Shown here: piece by piece, positions 33,995 through 44,868 of the stretch
Layout: every line of letters starts with the position of its first letter
How positions within the stretch are numbered: position 1 is the stretch's first letter
Assembly (NCBI GenBank): GCA_037042185.1
Contig: JAXQJY010000033.1
Span: 1-64,000, forward strand
Source of the DNA: Sordariomycetes sp. S80-01Y
Lineage: Eukaryota > Ascomycota > Sordariomycetes
Direction: 5' to 3'
Length of the DNA stretch: 64,000 bases
Translations under genes and position numbers: made by a program
The notes under the pieces: model-generated
The model's database searches: none
What the model saw: the letters and a program-made list of their open reading frames with translations, nothing else
Told to the model about the DNA's origin: nothing

Positions 33995-35659
33995 TTATCC
34001 GACGTTTGAGCTCTGCTTGTGCACCTTACTACCCAGGATGTAGAATATCCAGGGGAGAAAGGCGAAAGCCAAGGCCAAGAAGCCGAGCAAACTCGAGGCC
34101 CAGGGGGAAGTGAGGTTGTTGTACACTGAAATTGTCAGCATCGAGCGCGGCATCAGATCAAGACAGGCTTAGGACTCAACTGGGTTCCGTGAACAACGGG
34201 AAAGATCCTCCGATGAGGTATCGGAGCAGACCGTTGGCTGCTAGGGCTGACGCGCCGTGCTTGGCGCCATAGACGTCGGTGAGGTAGAGCATGGTCGATA
34301 CCTATGAGACACATGTTTTAACATCAACAGACACAGTCTGAGAAAGCGCGTTGAAGACCTACGAATATGAGAATATTGGAAAAGCCAAATAGACCGGTTG
34401 CTAGGACACTAACGATCCAGTGAAACTGGGGTTGAGACGTCCAGGCGAACCAGAACAGGGCTACCGCCATTAGAGGCCCCCCCATCATGGCCCCCCATAG
34501 CATCCGTTCTGATGGTAACGGCTCGCTGTTACGTCGTCTCACATGCAGCCTAAATGTATGCGCGTCCAGGAAGACTAGAGCTAGGCCTCCAAGAGCGCAG
34601 CCGACAGTAATAGAGATGAACATAAGTCCAGACTGTCCCGGTGTGAAGTCATAGACCCCGCCGTAGACGAGTGGAATGGAGGAAATGAAGGAGAAGAGAA
34701 CAGAAAAGTTGAGGGACGAGTATAGTGAGCAGAGAAGAACAACAGGCTCCCTAACGAGCATGAGGGCAGGTCTGGCCAAGGTCACGGTGGCCATGAAGCG
34801 CAAGCCTCGCCAGCCGGTGGGTTTGGTGGGTGGCGGAATAGGAAGGTTGTACTTGAGAGCCCGGCGACGGATAAGGGGCGCGGCGTAAGATTCCTTAGCC
34901 CCAAGCGCGAAGATCCAAGCCGCTGCTCCTAGAAATAAGGAGGTCCATTGCGACCACGGCCAGGCCTTGTACCGAGAGACCCAACCACCAACCAGCGAGC
35001 CTAGCGCAGGCCCGAGGAACGCAATGGTCATCAACAAGATGATAGCGCGATTGGCATTGAGGCCGGACCATATGTCCAAGATGGTTCCTGCTCCCACCGC
35101 GAGCGGCGCTGAGATGGCCACACCAGCCAACAGGCGGCATACAGCAAGGGCGCCAATAGAACGGGAGAACCCAGATCCTAAGATAAATAGCATTGCCACC
35201 GGTGTGGCCAGAATGTATACCGAGCGCCGACCGAAGGTTTCGCTTAGGGGTGCAGCCACGGCTGGCCCGAATGCGAGCCCGTAGACGTAGAGAGTGAACG
35301 GTAGTATGGACAGAGCTGAACTGGTCTGCATATCTTTCTGTACCTTCGAATGGAAAGGCGAGTATATGGCGAGAGTAAAAGAGCTATACGGCTCCGCAGC
35401 CGAGCGTTAGCCCACGTGATACTAAATAGATGATGCCCAATGACCAAGAACCAAGGCCGAAACGAAGTGATGAACGTAGCACTTACATGAGTAAGCATAG
35501 TACAATAGGCACTGTCGTATTGTAAATCTTCTTTGGCATGCTCCAATTTCGAGGATTGGCCGGATCGTTCTCCCAGCTAACCAGTGGCGCCTCGACGGCG
35601 CCAGAGTCAGCGCTACTATCGTCAACCATGACCATGATGGCTTGATTCTGAGTGCTCAT
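33995..35659 (-). CDS. MFS transporter, DHA1-type drug/metabolite exporter
   Basis: Four exons (35659-35487, 35383-34363, 34301-34181, 34125-33995) encode 481 aa. All phases match. The second intron uses GTAGGT and the first has a GGGCTAACG branch. A short cytosolic N-terminus with WENDPANPRNWS, typical of fungal DHA1 exporters, precedes about twelve hydrophobic segments. Signature pieces are LYVYGLAFGPAVAAPLSE with FGRRSVYI (the loop 2-3 motif), RLLAGVAISAPLAVGAGTI (motif C-like region) and GLLRYLIGGSFPLF late in the protein. It should export a small molecule by proton antiport at the plasma membrane. Its place next to an AflR-like regulator suggests export of a secondary metabolite or self-protection. 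Confidence 0.9.
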
Positions 35660-37188
35660 GTGTATTGAACGACTTTGAGGTGTATCAAAGTGCTTTTTCC
35701 ACTAAAAAACAGGACGTTGGGTCGAATTAGTGGTGATATTGGTGGTAAACGATGCTGTTTATTCGTCCAGCATCCCTGAAAACGGCTCAAATGCGATCAT
35801 ATAGGTGATTATATAGGTAATCATATTCTAAGTCCGGCTTCCGAAGTGCGGCACGGGAAATGAATCTACTTACGGAGCGTTTCCCCTGTCCTTGCTCTCG
35901 CTTTAGAAACTCCGCTGCAAAACACTCCGGTAATCACGCCGCTGCTAGATCTGAAAATTCCATGGCGGAGCACGATAGTCATGCATTCAGGTCCGCGATC
36001 TCTGGAATCTCCATGAATGAATGCCCCCACTGACGAATCCCGACAGGGCCGTCGCCGTGGTCCATAGCCGTCAAGCTTTTGTTTGGAATCGCAAGCTATG
36101 AAACCCAAGCCCCAAGCATGCCCCCGAACCTCGAGCACAGAGTCGATGACATCTTTGTCTGCCAACCGCTCATAGCACTCATAAATACATTGTTAATGAC
36201 AATTATTCACCCCTCACCACCGCTTCGACCGCTGGGGTTCATGTCACCGCAATGTCTTGTTCGGCTACGGTGACGGCCTGTATCATGGCTAGGGGGAGGG
36301 GTGTGACGTAATTTCAGGCTGGATATTGAACTGTAACTAGTGTCTTTGCTCAGTCTGAATTTGTGGTGGTGACGGCAGCAGTGATAGGATATGAGGAGGA
36401 CAGAATCGGCAAGCAAGAGGACTAGAGTTGACCAGATGACACGACTTCGCGTCACGGCCAGATCGGTTGGACAAGGGCGGAACAGTAATGGGCACAGCTT
36501 CAAAGTATGGCGAAGAGCAAAATATATCATCATTTTAAACGTGTTGTTGTGGTACTCCGTTGTTTTGCGGGTCCGAAAGAACGCCCCAGTGGGCAACAAT
36601 GACAAGTCTTGCGCCGTCTGCACGATCAGGGGTTTTCGCGCTATAGCCAAGCAAACTGAGCGCCAGAGCTCTTCTCCGCAGCTAGCGTTGCTGTCCCTGA
36701 ATTTCATGGCAGCTGGCCTAGTACAGACCCTCCTCATTCGTCTGACGAATCACCAAGCTTCGTAACTGAATCGATTCGAGGTCAAGGGCCACGCCTTGTT
36801 CAGACGCAGCGGCTTAATTACCAAATCTAGACATAGATAACCCCGGCAGTCTAAACAAGATGGCCGATTGCTTCTGTGCTGCTTCGGCCCAACATGACAG
36901 CTACCAACCAGGGTGACAAATCACCCGACATGCCACTCGCATGGACAACAACGAAGTTCCGATGTCCGAGGCCCACAGAGACGTCAAGTCCAATCACGTC
37001 GTCCGAGCAGACATTGGTATTGAGCCGGAGCATCTCCAAGCGCGTGACGTCCCAATTAAAGCAAGCGGCAAGCTTGGCTGGGCACCCTCGTCATAGTCCG
37101 AGATGGACCCTCATGTTGCTATTAAGCGAGATCTTTTCGTGTCAGTGGCGGCCAACTCATCGATGGTCCGTCCCCAACAGCCTTCGCA
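35660..37188. other. Intergenic region, no supported gene
   Basis: About 1.5 kb between the transporter start and the oxidoreductase promoter. Open frames on both strands around 36200-36770 lack domain-like sequence and splice structure. The core of the transporter promoter must lie at the left end. Confidence 0.45.
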
Positions 37189-37196
37189 TATAAATA
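37189..37196 (+). promoter_or_regulatory. TATA box of the oxidoreductase gene
   Basis: TATAAATA lies 85 nt upstream of the ATG at 37281, and a CA-rich stretch follows, as in many fungal 5' leaders. Confidence 0.6.
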
Positions 37197-37280
37197 ATTG
37201 GCACTGTTCCAGCAAAGCTAGAAAAAGACAACACAACAGCACAGCAGCGATAATCAGGCACGGTGCAACATCGATCCGAC

Positions 37281-38112
37281 ATGGCGACACAGACCGTCCT
37301 CATTGTGGGGGCTACCGGTAACATTGGCGTCGCTGCTGTCAAGGGAGCACTTCAAGCAGGGCGCAACGTCCTGGCCATCGTTCGCAACCAGAACTCGGCC
37401 GACAAGCTTATCAAGCATGTTGGAAACACGGAAGGCATCACCTTCGTGGAGGCTGACATTGGTTCGGACTCGGGGGTTAAGGACGTGGTTACCAAAGTTC
37501 GGCAGGGCAAGCTGCCCGCCTTCCAGCACGTTTACTCGTCGGGTATGAAGAAAATTCTCCGAATTATTGCTAGATCCGTGGCTAAACCTTTGCTTAGTCG
37601 GCGCAGAGTACGTTACGGATCCTCTCGAGAGCATCATCACGGACCGTCTGCGCTACAACTTCAACATTTCCTTCGAGGCCAACTTTTGTAAGCAACGACA
37701 TTCTAATTATAGCAAGAGGGATTATAAGCTCCGAGAACTGATGCTTCCAGTTGCCTACCGCGATACCATTGCGTACCTGCGCGAGCAGGATAACAGCTCC
37801 TTCACCATCTGCACTGGCTCCCAAGGCGACTTAGGTACACACCCGTTACCAGCCATGACGCAGGGTGCATTGTACTCCATGTGTATTGCTGCTGCGCGTG
37901 AAAATTTGGATGGATCTGTCCGCTTCAATGAAGTGTACCTGGGTTTCCGCGTTGAAGTGGACGAGGACGCGGCTCAGCACGGCGTGGTTAGCTCGACAGA
38001 GTTTGGAGCTGTATTCAAGCAGCTGCTTGATAGATCCGACATTAGGAGCTCGCGCGTCGAAGTTTCCAAACCGGAACATATGAAGGTCTTGGAGCATACA
38101 AGGAGATTCTAG
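37281..38112 (+). CDS. NAD(P)-binding Rossmann-fold oxidoreductase, NmrA/atypical-SDR-like
   Basis: Three exons (37281-37542, 37598-37687, 37751-38112) encode 237 aa. The nucleotide-binding motif VGATGNIG sits at residues ~8-15, followed by IVRN at the end of the second strand and EADIGSDSGVKDVV. After splicing the middle reads HVYSSVGAEYVTDPLE and FEANFFAYRDTIAYLREQ, then AMTQGALYSM and FNEVYLGFRVEVD, which fit a small atypical SDR group of fungi. There is no YxxxK catalytic pair. Length fits the group, so it does not look truncated. The second intron (63 nt) is a multiple of three without stops. It lies close to the regulator and exporter and may be part of the same locus. Confidence 0.83.
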
Positions 38113-38515
38113 GAAAGCTGCTGTCCGCAGTATTCTACGAGAATTCGTACTCAGTGAAAATCCAACGGATCTTGCGAGAGACTTTCTTACGTCTGAATCC
38201 ATTTATGAAGCAATGACCAGGGGCCTAGTTAGCACGGGTGCCATCTATCGTCGTGTCCTTAGCTAACCTCCCAGATGTGGACAAGGTCACAACCGCACCA
38301 GAGGCAGAGGAAGGATGTTTTTCGTGGATTGTGAATATCTCCATGTGGTGGCTTGAAATCAATTTATATTCGCTGCACACCGTCCCACACTAAGCCACTG
38401 CCGAATCGAGTCTGAGCGAAGACCCTTCGATACACCAGGGCGAGAAGATACAGCCTACAATAAAACGCTGATTTAACACATCACAAAACAAAGCTTCACC
38501 ATGCCCAGCCACTCC
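38113..38515. other. Intergenic region between convergent genes
   Basis: About 400 bp separate the oxidoreductase stop and the chitinase stop. It holds both 3' ends. No other gene is seen. Confidence 0.4.
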
Positions 38516-41500
38516 CTAACCATACAGCTCGGCACGAGGCATCCCCGTCTCAATCGGCCGGGCTCCTTTCCTCCACAAGCCTTCGGCTGTTAGCGTCGGT
38601 GCCTTCTTGTCGGCATCTACGCCATTGGCCTCCATGGCCTTGTGGGCTGTATCAATGCCGATAAACCACTCTACACAGCCCTCGTCGACCTTCTCAATGA
38701 ATGCACCTCCATAGATATCGTCCGGGTCATCGAAATCACCGCACTGCATGCCAATGTACTGCAGCGCATCTAGGCAGTTGTCGCCCAGCTCCGCATTCGA
38801 CTTGTCCGGGCACCCGTCTTGGTTCTTGGCCCATGAGACCATCCCGACCAGGCCACTGTCCTCGTTCTTGGACACATAGCCTAACGCGTTGCCCGAGTTT
38901 AGATCTTTGTTGGCGCACACAGTCTTCATAATGGCCTCGGCCGCGTCGGCGTCAAAGTCATCGTAGCGATCGTCGCTATTGTGGTCGCGGAAGCAGTAAG
39001 GACCCTTTTCAGTGCCAGGCGTCAACGTTGGTAGCGCGGGATCTGTTGGATCGGGGTTTCCAGGCTCCTCTGTGGTTGTCAAGTCCGGTGGAGGTTTCCA
39101 GAAGCCGGATTGCCAGAGGATGCCGCCATCTTCGTCGACGCCTACGATGGGCACTTGCGAGTCTGGGTCTGGGAGCTCGGTGGAGGCATATGCGGGGCAG
39201 CTAGATAATTCAACGTTAGTGAATATTCAAGTAATATAATCGGGATCTCTCACGAAGCAGTCGTTGTCGAACTGGATGTCTTGCCCGTAATGGAGTAGCT
39301 GAACCTGGTGTTGCTGCAGATTGACTTTCCGCACGACGTCGTTGTCGTGCTGGGCAGCTTCTTTACGGTGCAGGGGACCAGGCAATCTGAAACCGTTGAG
39401 CGTCTCCGGCAATCGTCTGGGTCACCGGGGGCGCCACCACCGGCATTACAGCCCGCGCCGACGCAGCTTCCATCGGGGCAGAATGGGCCAATGCAGCCGC
39501 AGATCAGTCCGCACCCTGTTTTGTTGGGATCACAGTTAGAGCGGCATGGTGTACCGCAACCCTTGTCTCCAGGCTTGCACGTTGGCTTTGGGGCACCGGG
39601 CTTGATGCTGATCTTTGAAGGCCAGGGTTTGGGCGGAGGAGGTGGGGGACCGGGGGGGTCAGGGTCATTCGGATCATCAGGACTCCTTGTTGGGTATGGC
39701 TGAGGACTATAGGTCCATGTAATGGGAGGCCTATCGCTGTCGTCGCTGGATTTCGTCCGCGTCAGTGTGACGGGAGGGAAGGTGATGCTACTGTTGAGAT
39801 AGACGGCTGTGTCTTTGTCGTTTTTGTTGCTCCAGATGACATCCCAAAGAGGGATCTCAGTAGTCGTTAAGGCAGGGATGGTGATTACCGTTGAGGTCAC
39901 CCGTACGACGGAGGTAGTAATAGGTTGGTCACTAACTGTAATGACAGTGGACCAATTCTCCTCGTAAGTGACGGTTGCTGGCTTGGGCGAGATGGTCGTT
40001 GGCTTGGAGAGACTCAATGGGGGCAGAACGACGGTGCAGGGTGGGTAGCACGAAATGACAGCCTCTTCACCGTCGTCGTAAATGTCCGGGCTGACCAGAA
40101 CGGCTCCACTGCCCTCGTCACCTTCACCTGGCCCATCACCTGGAGCGTAGTCGGCGTCAAGATCTATAGCCCAGTCTGAGGTGCCACCGAAGTTGAGACC
40201 CTTGACCCAGTCCTCTCTGGTCTGATACATGTCGGGCGACATCCAGGCCACCCACTCGGTCTTGTCATAGACAAGGATATCGCCATCATCTGTGGAATGC
40301 GTCTCGACGTGCTTGCCAGTTGCCATGATCTCGCGCAGCTCATAGTTGGAAATGTACCCGCGCGTCTCAGTGCAGCGTCCGGGCTTGGCTTTGGAATCGG
40401 GGCCCTCAAATTTGCAGTCAGGACCCCAGCAGCCTTCATCGCTCATCTTGAAAGAACGACCATAGTAGGGCATGCCTATTATAACCTTGTTGGATTGGAC
40501 ACCCGCCTTGGTGATCATGACGAGCGCACTTTCGGTCTCTGTCGTGTTGATGTGGGAACGAAGACAATTGCCTCCCTTGCAACCCGGGCTATACACTCTG
40601 TCAGCCTGGAACTTTGATATCATCAAATGAGATGGAACTCACGTAGCCTACTCGTTTCCGTAGTCCCATTGTCCATGCAAATCGTAGGTCATGTAAATGA
40701 TGTAGTCTACGACCTCGCTGATGTCGCTGATGGGAAAACCCTTGAGATACCAGTAGGAGGCCGGGGCCGCAATCCCTATCAGCTTTCCATCTGGCAGACC
40801 ATCGCGAACGAGTTTCAGAAACTCCAGATATCGCTTTCCATCACCCTTGTCACCCGGAGGTATGCCAGGGATATCTGGCGCTCCAGGATACTCCCAGTCA
40901 AAGTCAACGCCGTCGAGTCCCTGGTCTTCAATGAACTAGTATCACAAGTTAGGTTGTTCTGGTCGTTATACTACCATAAAGCGTAGTGGCATGAAAGTAC
41001 TCACAGCGACAACGTTCTTTGCAAACGTCTGTCTCTGCTCAGAGGTTACACCCTTGCGAAAAATAGCAGCCGTGTCTGCATCAGTCGAAAATGACCAACC
41101 GCCAAACGAAAGAATTCTATTGACATTCTTCAAGTCCTTGAAATCGTCATAGGCAGCCTGCAGGCCTGAGACGTCGACATCGTAGTCATCCGTTATATTA
41201 CCGAACGCAAAGTGCTAGCATCAGGAGTTATAGACCTTATCATCCAGGGAGCGCTTGGGGAGAACGTACCACATGCGTATACTTGGATGTGTCAATCTGG
41301 TTGGCCTGCAGCGCGCATTGTCAGTCATAAGAGCAGACTCAGGGAGACCGACCAACGCTTACACGCATACGTAGGCAAGGTCTATCTTGATTCCAAGCTT
41401 CGAAATACCCGACCTTGATGAATTCCTTAGGAACAATGTCGTTGTTGATAATATCCATACCGCAATTAGAGATGCACCCGTCTTTTCCGGGCTTAGAAGT

Positions 41501-42937
41501 CCCTGGCGCACCCGTGTCGGCTGGAGCGGGAATGCAGAATTGCTCCGTGATGCCACAGTTGCCCCAGACGTTGCAACAAGACTTTATGGGGCAAGGGTTT
41601 AGGTCTTCCAACTTGCTCATGTCAGTTGGCTTCTTGGTTCCCGGGACCTGCGGGCCGCAGATAGCATTTTCGATGGGGTTAGGCATGGGCTGGTCCCCCT
41701 TGGATAAGCAAATCATGGCTCCAGCCTGAAGGTGCTGACAACCAGCCCAGCCCCAGGTCTTCTTGTTGCGGTCTTTGATCTGTGCCACGCTCATGTCGTT
41801 TTTCCTAGCAATGGTATCGCAGTCGTCACTTTTGGTGATAGTATGCGTCTTGCACGAGCCATCGGGGTTCGGCTGGGGAGAAAAGTCCGGGAGACTGCCG
41901 GCAGAACAGCACACGTGGTCACCTGCCTGCATGATGTCGCAGATTCCCTTCTTATTATACTTCTTGAAATCATCTTGGGAGATCTTGCACGCCTTCGAGA
42001 CGCTCCAGCACCCGTCGCCTTCCTTGATAGTAGTGGCTTTGCATGTCGCGGCTGCATGGACCGTACCGCCGGTACCAGTGCTGTTGTCGCCGCCTCCGCC
42101 GACAAAATCTTGGTTGGGAACTTTGACAATAGAGATCCCTTCCCAATTACCGGCCGATGCTTCCTTTGTAGAAATGCATTTTGACTTGGACCAGTCTCTC
42201 AGTTTGGCCTGAACTGAGCTCACGTCGCCCGATGCGTCCATGAATAAGCCGACGATGTCCCTCGAAGAGGAATTATCGTAGCAAATCTGCGCGGCAGCCT
42301 GTGCGACGCTTTCATGCTCCCTGATCCAGTCGGTAAACTTGTTAATCATATCGGCGACGCTCTCCCTTTCTATACCGGAGCCAGCGTATGTACCCATGAT
42401 GATATCGCCTTTCTTCGCGAGGATGATTGAAGCCTCGTCGTCGGCAGTCTGGCTTTTGATCTGAGTAACAATGGTAACCGCGACGCTTTCGGCCGCGTCT
42501 GAAACGAGACTTGCACCCGTTCGAACCCATTTGAAGAGATCCACATTGCTCTTTTCCTTCTCAGAGCCAGATTCTCTCCCTCTGGAGATAGAAGAGATAA
42601 CAGATGAGGGACTTCGGCGTATCTTCGAAGATAGAGGAGAGGGATATGGATCAGACGCATTAGGAGATGTAGGCTGAGCAACACAAGCCTGTACTGGCAC
42701 GTTGACATCCTCGTTGTAGAGGTTGCATCGAAGGAGCAATGTCATATTGCACACGTGAAGATTCCGGATGGAAGAGTATTGAGTCCATTTTGAAAGAGCC
42801 TCGTTGCAAGATGCTGGACAACGAGAGCTCACAGAAAAAGGATCAAATGAAGCCTCAGCTTGGAAGGCGTGTGCAAAGGAACCTGTACACCAGACCAGTA
42901 GAGCGAGCTCCAGAATATACGGCCAAAAGAAACGCAT
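38516..42937 (-). CDS. Second killer-toxin-like GH18 chitinase with LysM and CBM18 modules
   Basis: Six exons (42937-41363, 41305-41270, 41214-41005, 40935-40652, 40597-39254, 39200-38516) encode 1377 aa with consistent phases. Order: signal peptide (~1-24), N-terminal region, two LysM-like repeats (~300-345 and ~362-412), CBM18 knot (CPIKSCCNVWGNCG, ~449-462), GH18 from ~507 with DGVDFDWEYPG (proton donor Glu622), then a Thr/Pro-rich linker with a PGPPPPPPKPWP run, a Cys-rich segment (CGTPCRSNCDPNKTGCG) and a C-terminal domain of ~230 aa. The fourth intron needs an unusual GTAGGC donor; with it the alignment to the first chitinase keeps equal spacing (GNEVYSPGC against GNPNSQVGC). It is a secreted chitin-binding hydrolase, paralogous to the gene at 14625-19315 but with a different tail. 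It is divergent from a secreted-protein gene. Confidence 0.9.
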
Positions 42938-43017
42938 CTTCTTTCCGTTGTTTGAAATATTGAACAGTTATGGTAGCAGGACAAAGGAAGCCGCTCCTCC
43001 TACTGAAGCAATCTTAG

Positions 43018-43026
43018 TATTTATAA
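43018..43026 (-). promoter_or_regulatory. TATA box of the second chitinase
   Basis: TTATAAATA on the minus strand lies about 85 nt upstream of the ATG at 42937. Confidence 0.6.
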
Positions 43027-44538
43027 CCTCAAAGCGTTCTTCTGGACGTCCGATGTCCTGCCATGGTTTGCATTTGAACGGACTCTTTCCAAATTCAAAC
43101 CAACTACGGTGACTGAGCTCCATCCCGAAATAGCAACACGCTCAAGTAAGCGCGGCACTGCTTGCTTGTTGCCAAACTTCTCTTAGCGCAGTCTGTCGTA
43201 GAATCTCTGGTCCGATGTTACCATGACAAGTTCAAGAGCTGATATCACAGCTGCGCTTAACCTGTGAGAGTAGAATATTCACGTAGCTGTGGGACCCTCA
43301 GCCTGCGCGCTTACATGGAATGCAAAATGTGAGAGATGTCAACTATACTTTTTGATTCTACGATTTACCTTAGGACATGGATAGAGGGTATCTATGATAT
43401 GTGACATAGCGCAGTTTCTACCTCGAATAAAATGGTAGAAGAACCAGCGGTCGCGGTAATTCCCTAATCCGTACCGCCGGGCGCACATCCAATGCACCTC
43501 TAATGTACGGTTAACGCTGGCGCCAACAGGTTATCGTTGAACCAACACGCGGGCCGCCGATCACTTTGCAACTTCCGGCTTTTCCGATCGCATCTTCTTG
43601 GCGATAGGGAACAGACAAGAGAGCTTGATTGCCCACTGATGAGTTATAGGTGAGTAGATTCACCTGACATGTGTATTGACGGAGCTCACATCTGGCAGGA
43701 GGCTGCCTAGCTGAATGGTACATAACTGCGCGGCAGATGTCTCGAAGAGATGAAAAAAAGAGCCCGAAATCGCCGGCAGTTGGAACATTCCCGCTCCTAT
43801 TCGACCGGTGGGCTTGAAGCCTTGTTAGCTGTTGGTCGAGAAGTGGTGATCATCATAGGATGCCACCCATGTGACACAGAAGGTGTAAACCAACGACCAT
43901 CTGGGCCCCCCGACGCAGGGGTGGTCAAAGGACCAACAAGCCTTTACACGGGATCTATGCGCGTTGGTTGACTGATGGAAGACCGCGATTGGCCTTTTAT
44001 CGTCGAAGGAACCTTTTTATGCTCACTACATGGGCTCGAGCGATGATCCTTGGGCGCTTTAGCACACACTTGATCGTAAATAGTGCCGAAGCCTAGCAAA
44101 GTCGGAGCGTCAAGCGGGGACGCTCTGTCCTAGAATGGCAGCCTTTATCCGCGGGCAGTTGGTTCTCGAGAGGCCTGCGCAAGCTCTGCGCTGTTGCACC
44201 AGGCACGACTGAAATCCAGCCGACATGCCTAGCCAACATGGCTGCAAGCAGCTGTTGGTACGCAGGACCAGTAGCCGGGATCGGGTTTGGGGTGGCGCTT
44301 GGGTTTCCAGGCTCATATTGCCATATCAAATATCTCCTCCCGCAAGCTACGCCGCCACAAGTCGAATCAGCTTATAGACACACTGTATAAGCGCCAGCCA
44401 TCGCCTAGGATTAACAAATAGTAGGCTCTTCTGATAACAAGAAGAACACATGTGAGGAAGGGATCATCATTCCAGACTCAGGCCTGATCCTCATCTACTC
44501 ACTTTGTCGAATGCTACGCAGGGACACTGTCTCTGCGC
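43027..44538. other. Divergent intergenic region, chitinase side
   Basis: About 1.5 kb without a supported gene. A minus-strand open frame at 44093-44329 (EPGNPSATPNPIP...) has no partner exons and was not accepted. It probably carries control sites for the chitinase and the divergent secreted protein. Confidence 0.4.
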
Positions 44539-44560
44539 CCGACGCAAGGCCTTGCGTCGG
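44539..44560. promoter_or_regulatory. Perfect 22-bp palindrome upstream of the secreted-protein gene
   Basis: The two 11-base halves, CCGACGCAAGG and CCTTGCGTCGG, are exact reverse complements with no spacer. It lies 309 nt before the ATG at 44869, in the gap between two divergent secreted-protein genes. It could be a dimer binding site; a chance palindrome is possible. Confidence 0.4.
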
Positions 44561-44868
44561 CGTCTACGTTAGTCATGGTCCTAGAACGACGTGGTTCTTT
44601 TGCTTCTTTTGAAATGCTCATACAAATCTATTTTAAGCCAGGTAGCTTCGACAAATGCAACGTGAGCGCCGAGACAGAAGACCTTTTTCTCTCATAAGTG
44701 CTGCGAACGACATCACAGGGTTTTGGCGCAGTTGGCTATATTTCTGAAGCTTACCACTTCCAAAGCACGCTTCCAATCCTTTCTGACTGTTCTGCTGAAT
44801 TGGTCACTTGACTATCACCTTTGGCAGTCTTCTTAAGTATTGCCTTCCGCCTTCACTCCAAGCAAGTC

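Noticed and set aside
36207-36737. 176-codon minus-strand open frame in the transporter/oxidoreductase gap
   Set aside because: Basic, Ser/Cys-rich random-looking sequence overlapped by an equally long frame on the other strand.
44093-44329. 78-codon minus-strand frame with EPGNPSATPNPIP
   Set aside because: It looks mildly protein-like, but no adjacent exons, start context or family match could be found.
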